Below are positions 6,874 to 13,598 of a stretch of 64,000 nucleotides of DNA, piece by piece (positions within the stretch are counted from its first letter, which is position 1; each line of letters begins with the position of its first letter). A model generated the notes under the pieces. It had not been told where the DNA came from. It did not search any database and saw only the letters and a program-made list of their open reading frames with translations. Location: the NCBI GenBank assembly GCA_034432755.1, contig DAOUBQ010000063.1, positions 22,560 through 86,559 on the forward strand, in the 5' to 3' direction. The stretch comes from UBA5195 sp034432755. Its GTDB lineage: Bacteria; Chloroflexota; Anaerolineae; Anaerolineales; Villigracilaceae. The position numbers and the translations under genes are program-made.

Positions 6874-7911
6874 CTATGTGTCGCCAGTATTTTCATAACC
6901 ACAGCCGCAAGAACGGCGCAACACGATTTCTGTTGGAAGCAGGATGCAGGTTTCTACAGGCCGCTCCAGAAGCAGGTCAAACAGGAGCGATGCGGCAGTG
7001 CGTCCCACCAACTCGGTAGGAGCGCGCACAGTGGTCAGGGGTGGGTTGAGGAAAGCGGAAAGGCGAGCATCATCAAAACCAACCACGGAAACATCTTCGG
7101 GAACACGCAATCCAAACTCTTTGAGGGCATTGAACACACCAATTGCGGCATCGTCATCACCGGTAAAAATGGCATCAAATGTCGGGGTCTTACGCAAAAT
7201 CAGTTTTTTGATGCTCTCATACGCAATGACCTGGCTGAACTCGCCATTGAGCATCAAATCTGGGTTGAAGGGGATGCCGTGCGCATCGAGAGCGTCACGG
7301 TAGCCCTGTTCACGCCAGCGTGAATCTTCTTGTTCTTGGGGGCCGCGCAGGAACACAATGGAACGCCGCCCGTGCTTCTCAATCAGGTGTGAAATGATTT
7401 TGCGCGTGGCGGCTTTGTTTTCGACAGTCACAAACGGTACGCGCAACTGCGGCGGCGCAGTGCGGTGGATGAGAACAACGGGAAATTTCAGACGACACAA
7501 GTCGGTGAGTTGATTTTCACTCAAGCAATCGGCATAACTCAGTAGCCCATCGGTATTGTGCGGGCCAACCGGCGGGGAGCGGTGAAGGTGCGTTTTGTGG
7601 TCATACGTGGCAACCAGCAGGTTATATTGATTCTGACTCACGACGGCTTCAATGCCGCTTAAGAGCGGAGCAAAGAAATCGGTGTGCATGTTGTGAATGA
7701 CAAGCCCAATGGCCAAAGTTCGGCGGGTTGCCAGTTGACGCGCTGCCATGTGAGGCTTGTAATTTAAGTCGAGCATCACTTGCTGAATGCGTTCGGACAC
7801 TTCTTGCGAAACCGGCGCATTTTGATTGATGAATCGGCTGACAGTTGCCACAGAGACTGCGGCGTGCCTGGCGACATCGCGGATGGTAACCGAGGAGGAG
7901 CGTCTCGTCAT
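6874..7911 (-). CDS. LacI-family transcriptional regulator
   Basis: A 345-residue regulator. It opens with the LacI helix-turn-helix VTIRDVARHAAVSVATVSRFIN, followed by a hinge helix (YKPHMAARQLATRRT) and a periplasmic-binding-protein-like sugar sensor with the family signatures FDAIFTGDDDAAIGVFNAL and PEDVSVVGFDDA. The ATG at 7911 begins the canonical N-terminus; upstream codons would run through an apparent operator. It probably represses the GH4 gene downstream and itself, since a perfect 14-base palindrome lies 27 bases before its start. The inducer is unknown. The C-terminus ends with a CGCGYE cysteine pair. Confidence 0.9.
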   Translation of the reverse strand: MTRRSSSVTIRDVARHAAVSVATVSRFINQNAPVSQEVSERIQQVMLDLNYKPHMAARQLATRRTLAIGLVIHNMHTDFFAPLLSGIEAVVSQNQYNLLVATYDHKTHLHRSPPVGPHNTDGLLSYADCLSENQLTDLCRLKFPVVLIHRTAPPQLRVPFVTVENKAATRKIISHLIEKHGRRSIVFLRGPQEQEDSRWREQGYRDALDAHGIPFNPDLMLNGEFSQVIAYESIKKLILRKTPTFDAIFTGDDDAAIGVFNALKEFGLRVPEDVSVVGFDDARLSAFLNPPLTTVRAPTELVGRTAASLLFDLLLERPVETCILLPTEIVLRRSCGCGYENTGDT

Positions 7912-7937
7912 AGCATAGACCTGCGTAAACCAGTTAC

Positions 7938-7951
7938 TGTAACCGGTTACA
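7938..7951. promoter_or_regulatory. Perfect palindromic operator of the LacI-type regulator
   Basis: TGTAACCGGTTACA is a perfect 14-base palindrome with the central CG typical of LacI/GalR operators, placed just upstream of the regulator's start codon. Autoregulation is the natural reading. Confidence 0.7.
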
Positions 7952-8078
7952 TTAAAGCATAACCAACATTTTGAGTCAATGGTTTTTGGGAGGGTGATGA
8001 ATTGACGTCTTGCACCAACAGCCACCCCAACACGTTACAATGCTCGTTAAGACCTATCAGAAGTAAAAAGTGAAAAAC

Positions 8079-8153
8079 CCTGCAAAGTAGTTAAAATCAA
8101 ACTATCAATTGTTTTTTTGTGCTTTTGCAGGATGAAGTTTTACGAAAGGAGGT
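8079..8153 (+). promoter_or_regulatory. Leader of the Flp pilin gene with stem-loop and consensus ribosome-binding site
   Basis: CCTGCAAAG (8079-8087) can pair with CTTTTGCAGG (8122-8131) around an A/T-rich loop, and AAAGGAGGT (about 8145-8153), complementary to the 16S rRNA 3' end, lies a few bases before the ATG. The RBS is unusually strong for this window. I could not settle on a promoter; a TACAAT at 8036-8041 lacks a well-spaced -35. Confidence 0.5.
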
Positions 8154-8158
8154 AACCA

Positions 8159-8302
8159 ATGCAGAAAGTTTTGAAGCAGGCCCAAGGCATGGTTGAGTAC
8201 GCTTTTATTCTTGTGTTAGTTGCAATCGTCATTGTTGTCGCCATTGCCACGTTGGGGCCAGGGGTTGGCAACCTGTATATGTCGGTTGTCAATAGCCTGT
8301 AA
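8159..8302 (+). CDS. Flp-type (type IVb) pilin subunit
   Basis: A 47-residue protein: a short polar N-terminus ending QAQG, then MVEYAFILVLVAIVIVVA, a hydrophobic helix with the Glu and Tyr of Flp/Fap pilins, then a short tail with GPGVGNLY. Prepilin peptidase would cut before or at the Gly of AQGMVEYA. Flp pilins form Tad-type adhesive pili. None of the tad assembly genes is in this window, so it is an orphan subunit. Length fits the family (usually 45-70). It has a perfect ribosome-binding site and its own terminator, both of which suggest strong monocistronic expression. Confidence 0.8.
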   Translation: MQKVLKQAQGMVEYAFILVLVAIVIVVAIATLGPGVGNLYMSVVNSL

Positions 8303-8305
8303 GGC

Positions 8306-8335
8306 AAAAATTCCCGCCATCAGGCGGGAATTTTT
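8306..8335. terminator. Bidirectional terminator of the Flp pilin gene
   Basis: AAAAATTCCCGCC-ATCA-GGCGGGAATTTTT is a perfect hairpin with A- and T-runs on the two sides. The stop codon of the convergent Nudix gene lies in its loop. Confidence 0.85.
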
Positions 8336-8766
8336 GTTGCCTGAAGTAGTTCCACCAGACCGGTGGGATACAGGGGTGGTTGGCCGTTGCCAGTTTTTTC
8401 TAAATCAACCCAAACCGCCCGGAAGGGCGAAGCCTTTTCAACACCCTGGATGATGGTTTTCTCGTACAGGCTTTCATCTGCGAAGCGACCGTCGTACACC
8501 TGCACGAGTTCATGGCCTTTGTTACCCTCGTAAATGAAGATATTTTCGATGGTTCCCAGGTAACGCAAATCAATGACCTCGGCATTAATTTCTTCCCTGA
8601 TTTCACGGATGACCGCCTGGTCAGAGCGTTCGCCAAACTCCACTGTGCCGCCCAAAGGACGGTGATAGGTCTGCTGTTTGATGGTGTCGTATCCTTCAAA
8701 GGCCAGAATTTTGTTGCCATTGCGAAAGACGCAAATGGCAATGACGCGAATTCTTTCGGGTTTCAT
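8320..8766 (-). CDS. Nudix hydrolase
   Basis: A 148-residue Nudix protein with the box GGTVEFGERSDQAVIREI followed by REEI, matching GX5EX7REUXEE. It would hydrolyse a nucleoside diphosphate linked to another group; the substrate is not predictable. The ATG at 8766 begins MKPERIRVIAI, the first beta strand; longer frames have a Pro-rich out-of-character extension. It lies 13 bases downstream of miaB on the same strand and probably shares its transcript. Confidence 0.85.
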   Translation of the reverse strand: MKPERIRVIAICVFRNGNKILAFEGYDTIKQQTYHRPLGGTVEFGERSDQAVIREIREEINAEVIDLRYLGTIENIFIYEGNKGHELVQVYDGRFADESLYEKTIIQGVEKASPFRAVWVDLEKTGNGQPPLYPTGLVELLQATKIPA

Positions 8767-8779
8767 ACATTCTCCAAGA

Positions 8780-10117
8780 TTATAAAGCAAGGATAGCGGA
8801 CTGGCGCGCAAGCGTGGCCTGCATACTCCAGGGGCCGGTCCAGGTGATGGTGACGGGCAAGATTTGGCCACGTAAATTTTCTTCTGATTCAACAAACACC
8901 AGTTTGTTGGTGGGGGTGCGGCCTTTCCAACGCCCCTTCACCTGTTCCTCGAATAAAACGGGCAATTTCTCGCCGAGATATTTTGCATTAATCTGGCCGA
9001 CAATCTGCTCTTGTAATTCTTCAAGCATTCGGAAGCGGCGCATTTTCTCATCGTCTGAAACGTTATCTCCCATGCGGCGAGCGGCCACAGTGCCTTCGCG
9101 CGTTGAGTAACGCGCCAGGTGGGCTACATCCAGTTTCAGGTCGGCCAAGACGCGATAGGTTTCCATGAACTGCGCCTCGGTTTCGCCGGGGAAGCCAACG
9201 ATGATGTCGGTGGCAATTGAACATTCGGGAATCCGGGCGCGGATTTTCGCTACCAGGTCGCGGTATTGCTGCTGGGTGTAGCCGCGCTTCATGTTTGCCA
9301 GCACGGTATCGTCGCCAGCCTGGATAGGAATCTCGAAGTGTGGCATGACTTTGGGCAACTCGGCCACCGCTTCGATAATTTCGTCGTCAAAGTAATTGGG
9401 GTGCGAGGTCAGGAATCGGATTCGTTCGATGCCTTCCACTTCGTGAAGCACTCTCAGTAACCCGGCCAAGTTGGGGCCGCGCACGATATCTTTGCCGTAG
9501 CGGTCAACAATTTGCCCAAGCAGGGTTACCTCTTTAACTCCCTGCCGTGCCAGAGAGCGGACTTCGGCCACAATGTCACCCACGGGGCGCGAGCGTTCGA
9601 CCCCGCGCTTGTAGGGGATGATGCAAAACGTGCAGGCGTGCGAACAGCCATACACAACAGGAACATGCGCCGAGACCAGGCTGCCGCGCTCGTTAACGGG
9701 CAGGATGAGTTCTTCATCCATGGTCAGGAATCGGCGGGTTGTTTCGGCGTCTTCCATTGAGCGAACTTCGCCCTGGGTGAGATGCGAAATCAGCGGGCCG
9801 GGGTCCGAAGGTGGCGAAAAAACATCCACATACGGGAAGCGCGCCTTGAGTTTTTCGTGGCCCTTCACTCCCACCAGGCAGCCCATCAGGTTGATGACCA
9901 GGTTGGGGTTTTGCTGCTTGAGCGGCTTGAAGGAACTCAAACGCCCGTATGCCTTGTCTTCGGCAGATTGACGCACAACGCAGGTGTTCAACACAATGAC
10001 ATCTGCTTCGGCAGGATTTTCAGTGAGAGTATATCCCAGGTGTTCGAGTGCCGACCCTACGCGCTGCGAATCGGCCACGTTCATCTGACAGCCTTCGGTC
10101 CAAATATGGTATCGCAT
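8780..10117 (-). CDS. miaB: tRNA-2-methylthio-N6-dimethylallyladenosine synthase
   Basis: A 445-residue radical-SAM methylthiotransferase that adds the methylthio group to i6A37 of tRNAs reading UNN codons. The N-terminal domain (UPF0004) has the three cluster cysteines Cys10 (EGCQMN), Cys46 (NTCVVR) and Cys80 (MGC). The radical SAM motif is Cys158-x3-Cys162-x2-Cys165 (YGCSHACTFC), and a C-terminal TRAM domain follows. Length and domain order are standard. MiaB rather than RimO or MtaB is favoured by the CIIPYKRG sequence after the radical SAM motif, but paralogue choice is by eye. Confidence 0.9.
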   Translation of the reverse strand: MRYHIWTEGCQMNVADSQRVGSALEHLGYTLTENPAEADVIVLNTCVVRQSAEDKAYGRLSSFKPLKQQNPNLVINLMGCLVGVKGHEKLKARFPYVDVFSPPSDPGPLISHLTQGEVRSMEDAETTRRFLTMDEELILPVNERGSLVSAHVPVVYGCSHACTFCIIPYKRGVERSRPVGDIVAEVRSLARQGVKEVTLLGQIVDRYGKDIVRGPNLAGLLRVLHEVEGIERIRFLTSHPNYFDDEIIEAVAELPKVMPHFEIPIQAGDDTVLANMKRGYTQQQYRDLVAKIRARIPECSIATDIIVGFPGETEAQFMETYRVLADLKLDVAHLARYSTREGTVAARRMGDNVSDDEKMRRFRMLEELQEQIVGQINAKYLGEKLPVLFEEQVKGRWKGRTPTNKLVFVESEENLRGQILPVTITWTGPWSMQATLARQSAILAL

Positions 10118-10265
10118 TATCTACACTATCCTTACGAATAAAAATATCAAACGGAAATTATACCCTTATGGGCGGGCCGGGGAGGGCAATTTAAGCCCTG
10201 GTTACGTTATTGTAAGCCAACAAGAATGTGGGGGACTGGGCAAGCAAATCCTCCCAGTCGCGGAA

Positions 10266-11537
10266 TCAATCCTGCCACTCCAACTCAAAGTCGCCAATTA
10301 AGACCGTATCGCCATTTTGGATGCCGGCTTTGCGCAGGGCTTCTTCAACTCCCAGGGCTTCCATTAATCGCTGGAAACGGCGCAGGGAGCCGGAATGCTC
10401 AAAGTAAGTCATTTTGGCAGCGCGCTCGATAGCCGTGCCGCTGACCCGCCAATCGCCGTTGTCTTCACGCCGGATGCTGAATTCTTTGGGGTCTTCCTTT
10501 GGCTTGTAGACCGGCATGGGCGTTTCAGCGTCCTCAATAGCTGGCGTTTCAGAGAGTCTTTCGGCTGCCGCCAGCAGCAATTCGCGGACGTTGGTACGCG
10601 CCAGGGCCGAAATTTCCCAGATTTTGCTCACGCCGCGCTTCTTCAAGTCGCGTTTCAGTTGGGGCAGGCGCTCTAGCACTTCAGGCTGGTCAATTTTGTT
10701 GACGGCCACAATCTGCGGCTTGCGGGCGAGGTTAGGGTCGAAGAGCGACATTTCGGTGTTGATTTGGCTGAAGTCGGCCAGCGGGTCTTCAGACAGGCCA
10801 TCCAGCAAGTGAATGAGAACCCGCGTGCGCTGGACATGCCGCAGGAATTCAAATCCCAATCCCGCTCCCTGGCTGGCGCCTTCGATTAGCCCGGGGATGT
10901 CGGCCAGGACGACGGTTGTCGTTTCGTCAATCTGTGCTACGCCCAGGTTTGGTTCAAGCGTGGTAAACGGGTAAGGGGCGATTTTTGGTCGGGCGTTGGT
11001 CAACACCGAGAGCAGGGTTGATTTCCCAGCGTTGGGAACACCCACCAGGCCAATATCCGCAATTAATTTCAACTCGAAACGCAGCCGCTTTTCTTCGGCG
11101 GGTTCACCCTTTTCGGCGGTGCGCGGCACCTGGTGACGGGCGGTGGCAAAGTGCTGGTTGCCGCGTCCGCCGCGCCCGCCCTTGCAGACCACCAGCCGCT
11201 GACCGGCTTCGGTCAGGTCGCCAAGCAAGTCGCCGGTTTCGGCGTCGAAAACGACTGTGCCGGGGGGGACGTGGATGACCAAATCCGGCCCCATCTTGCC
11301 CGACATGTTGTTGGGGCCGCCGTTTTTGCCGTCGGGCGCAATGTAGCGCTCTTTTTGGCGAAAAGAACTCAAGGTATTGAGGGTCGGCTTGACCTCGAGG
11401 ATGACGTCGCCACCCTTGCCGCCGTCGCCGCCATCCGGCCCGCCGCGCGGGACGTATTTTTCGCGGTGAAAATGTACCATTCCATCGCCGCCCTTGCCGG
11501 AGCGGACGTAGATTTCTGCCTGGTCGATGAGCATCAT
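10266..11537 (-). CDS. obg: Obg GTPase (ribosome assembly)
   Basis: A 423-residue Obg/CgtA protein acting in 50S ribosome assembly and stress signalling. It has the glycine-rich Obg fold (GGDGGKGGDVILEV region, 1-158), a G domain with P-loop GVPNAGKST, DIPGLIEGAS and NKID, and a C-terminal OCT domain (about 345-423). Two adjacent ATGs (11537, 11534) are possible starts. It stands alone: the usual rplU-rpmA neighbours are not seen, and about 150 bases without a gene separate it from miaB. Confidence 0.95.
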   Translation of the reverse strand: MMLIDQAEIYVRSGKGGDGMVHFHREKYVPRGGPDGGDGGKGGDVILEVKPTLNTLSSFRQKERYIAPDGKNGGPNNMSGKMGPDLVIHVPPGTVVFDAETGDLLGDLTEAGQRLVVCKGGRGGRGNQHFATARHQVPRTAEKGEPAEEKRLRFELKLIADIGLVGVPNAGKSTLLSVLTNARPKIAPYPFTTLEPNLGVAQIDETTTVVLADIPGLIEGASQGAGLGFEFLRHVQRTRVLIHLLDGLSEDPLADFSQINTEMSLFDPNLARKPQIVAVNKIDQPEVLERLPQLKRDLKKRGVSKIWEISALARTNVRELLLAAAERLSETPAIEDAETPMPVYKPKEDPKEFSIRREDNGDWRVSGTAIERAAKMTYFEHSGSLRRFQRLMEALGVEEALRKAGIQNGDTVLIGDFELEWQD

Positions 11538-11645
11538 TTTTCCTGCTATTTGCGTGAATATTCTGCCCCTGCTCTTGCCGGGGAAAGAGCAGGATTATAC
11601 CAGCCATGGACTGATTCTTCCCCCGATTATGACACAAAATTGCAG

Positions 11646-11674
11646 TTGGGCGAGGCGGGTTTTTGCTGTACAAT
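11646..11674 (+). promoter_or_regulatory. Sigma-70-type promoter for a candidate small RNA
   Basis: TTGGGC, a 17-base spacer and TACAAT (11669-11674). It points into about 95 bases that hold no coding sequence and end in a strong terminator. Confidence 0.5.
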
Positions 11675-11680
11675 CAACCC

Positions 11681-11773
11681 GCTGTATATGGCTGAAACGA
11701 GCATCCAACTTGCGGCCAGATGCAGCTTCTCCTGACTCCCTCGCGCCCCGACATCAGCGCGGGGGAGTTTTTA
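11681..11773 (+). ncRNA. Candidate small RNA of about 90 bases
   Basis: Between the promoter at 11646-11674 and a terminator there is no convincing reading frame, but there is structure: GCATC (11701-11705) can pair with GATGC (11719-11723), and the 3' end is a terminator, ACTCCCTCGCGC (11735-11746) with GCGCGGGGGAGT (11757-11768), then TTTTTA. I do not recognise a known RNA family such as SRP RNA, 6S RNA or tmRNA. It could also be a leader of the downstream padR gene that terminates early, but padR has its own promoter after the terminator. Confidence 0.45.
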
Positions 11774-11802
11774 TCCAACGGAACAGTTTCCGCGTTACGA
11801 CT

Positions 11803-11848
11803 CATGACATTTGTCATGGTTGACTCATGTATAAGATTATTATATTAT
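11803..11848 (+). promoter_or_regulatory. padR promoter with overlapping palindromic operator
   Basis: TTGACT (11820-11825), 17 bases, TATTAT (11843-11848) is a near-consensus promoter. CATGACA-TT-TGTCATG (11803-11818) is a 7+7 palindrome placed directly against the -35 box, where a PadR-type regulator could bind and control its own operon. The ATGACA half-site is similar in kind to PadR ATGT/ACAT sites. Confidence 0.6.
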
Positions 11849-11878
11849 ATGATTAATAATATATAAAAGGCGTCCAAT

Positions 11879-12436
11879 ATGTCCCTCGACCATGCCATTC
11901 TCGGCTTCCTGAACTACCGCCCTTACACGGGCTACGACCTGAAGAAAATTTTCGACACCTCCATCCGCCACTTCTGGCCCGCCGACCAAAGCCAGATTTA
12001 CCGCACCCTCTCGCGGTTGGAAGAAAATGGCCTGGCGGAGATGGAACGCATCCCGCAGGAAGACCGCCCCGACCGCAAGGTCTATCACATCACCGAGGCG
12101 GGACGCGCCGAATTGCTGCGCTGGATTTCAGGCCCGCCGCCGATGGGAGAGACTCGCAGCGCGCCACTGATTCAGGTTTTTTTCAGCGGGCAGCTCTCCG
12201 ACGAGGAAGTGCTCTCCAAGTTCGAGGGTTACGCGGCCATTATGCGAGCGGTTTTGCGCCAATATGACCAGGTCGAGGGCCAGTTGGAACCGTTCCAGCA
12301 GGAAATCCCCTCGCCGCGCGAACATTTCTTCTGGCTGCTCACGCTCGAAAACGGACTCGCCAACATGCGCGCCAACCTGGCCTGGGCCGAGAGCGTCATT
12401 GAACGCATTAAGAACGGTCAGGTTCCAAAAGAATAG
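11879..12436 (+). CDS. PadR-family transcriptional regulator
   Basis: A 185-residue regulator. The winged HTH at residues 1-80 has the family pattern LDHAILGFLNYRPYTGYDLKKIFD and SQIYRTLSRLEENGLAE, with a wing at RKVYHITEAGRAEL. The C-terminal half is the alpha-helical Vir_act_alpha_C-type dimerisation domain. It is the first gene of an apparent operon with a polyferredoxin membrane protein (20 bases downstream) and a broken flavodoxin, so it probably senses a condition linked to that electron-transfer pair. Confidence 0.9.
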   Translation: MSLDHAILGFLNYRPYTGYDLKKIFDTSIRHFWPADQSQIYRTLSRLEENGLAEMERIPQEDRPDRKVYHITEAGRAELLRWISGPPPMGETRSAPLIQVFFSGQLSDEEVLSKFEGYAAIMRAVLRQYDQVEGQLEPFQQEIPSPREHFFWLLTLENGLANMRANLAWAESVIERIKNGQVPKE

Positions 12437-12456
12437 AAGAATAGAAAGGTTATCTC

Positions 12457-13212
12457 ATGCTCAAACAACTCCCCACCCGCCAGCGCATTCGCAAAGGACT
12501 TGTCCTGCTGTCCTTCTTATCCTTCCCGGTTACGATGAACTTCCTTTCGCCCTACGTCATCATCGATGGCGCGATGAACGGAATCTTGAACGGCAGCGCG
12601 GTGATGTTCGGGCTGATGTTCGTCTCCTCGCTGTTCCTGGGGCGTGCCTGGTGCGGGTGGGTCTGCCCCGGCTCAGCCATGGGCGACATTGCCGAGCCGC
12701 TCAACAACCGGGCTGTCAATCCCGACAAAATTGCCTGGATTAAGTGGCTCATCTGGATTCCGTGGATGTCCATCATCGTCTGGCTGCTTGTTCGGACGGG
12801 CGGATATTCGCGTGTGAACCTGTTGCATTTGACGGAAAGCGGCGTTTCGGTGGACGCGCCGGGGAAATATCTCATCTACTTTACCGTGATTGGTCTCTTC
12901 GTCGGGCTGGCAGCGATTTTCGGGCGGCGGACGGGCTGTCACACCATTTGCTGGATGGCGCCCTTCATGGTCATCGGCCGCTGGATTCGTAACCGCTTCG
13001 CCTGGCCCTCCCTGCGCCTGGTGGCAAACGCCGAAACCTGCTCCGACTGTAAACGCTGCGTGTATAACTGCCCGATGAGCCTGGACGTAAATAAGATGGT
13101 CAAACTGGAGCAGATGGAACACAGCGAATGTATCTTGTGTGGCAATTGCGTTGATACCTGCTCAAAAAAGGCTATCCGTTACTCGTTCAGCGCCGGCGTA
13201 GGGAAAAATTAA
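12457..13212 (+). CDS. Membrane polyferredoxin, NapH/MauN/NosR-C-like
   Basis: A 251-residue membrane protein with about four transmembrane segments (around 20-40, 50-66, 90-110, 135-155). Two CxxxCP-type motifs sit at membrane boundaries (CGWVCPGS near 66 and CHTICWMAP near 165). A C-terminal soluble ferredoxin domain carries two [4Fe-4S] motifs, CSDCKRCVYNCP and CILCGNCVDTCS. Such proteins pass electrons between quinol and periplasmic or cytoplasmic partners. A role in nitrogen-oxide respiration is possible given nirS in the window, but the adjacent gene is a flavodoxin remnant, so the partner is uncertain. Confidence 0.85.
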   Translation: MLKQLPTRQRIRKGLVLLSFLSFPVTMNFLSPYVIIDGAMNGILNGSAVMFGLMFVSSLFLGRAWCGWVCPGSAMGDIAEPLNNRAVNPDKIAWIKWLIWIPWMSIIVWLLVRTGGYSRVNLLHLTESGVSVDAPGKYLIYFTVIGLFVGLAAIFGRRTGCHTICWMAPFMVIGRWIRNRFAWPSLRLVANAETCSDCKRCVYNCPMSLDVNKMVKLEQMEHSECILCGNCVDTCSKKAIRYSFSAGVGKN

Positions 13213-13237
13213 TTTCATCCAGCCAGGAGAGAAAACG

Positions 13238-13566
13238 ATGAACAAAATCCTCGTCACCTACCTCACCAACGCTGGTTCGACCGCCAAAGTCGCCCAGGCG
13301 GTTGCCGATGAACTCGGCAAAAACGCCACAGTCGAGACCCTGCCGCTCGACAAAGTGACCCGCTTCGAGCCGTATTTTGCCGTCGTGTTGGGCGCGCCGA
13401 TGATTCTTGGATGGCATCTGAAGAACGCTTTGCCCCGGCAGTGCTGCCAAAAATTGCCCACCCCGAACGATTCCCCGCCATTCTGGGGCCGGTTTTCAAA
13501 ATTTTCCTGCGCCTGCCGGTTGCGCATTCGTACTTCGATAACATGTTAAAGCAAAACGGCGCATGA
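13238..13566 (+). pseudogene. Broken flavodoxin-domain protein (internal deletion and frameshift)
   Basis: The first 62 codons read as a flavodoxin N-terminus: MNKILVTYLTNAGSTAKVAQAVADEL (FMN phosphate loop), then a beta strand and FAVVLGAPMILGWHLK. After about 13420 the frame becomes low-complexity and Cys/Ser-rich. The shifted frame starting at 13411 (MASEERFAPAV) continues with a protein-like sequence, HPERFPAILGPVFKIFLRLP, to a stop at 13566. The family is normally about 150-200 residues, so the central part is missing and the two halves are out of frame. It has a good RBS (AGGAGAG) and follows the polyferredoxin by 25 bases. Confidence 0.7.
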
Positions 13567-13598
13567 GCGCCGCTTTGCCCGGCCGTTTAAGAACGAAA

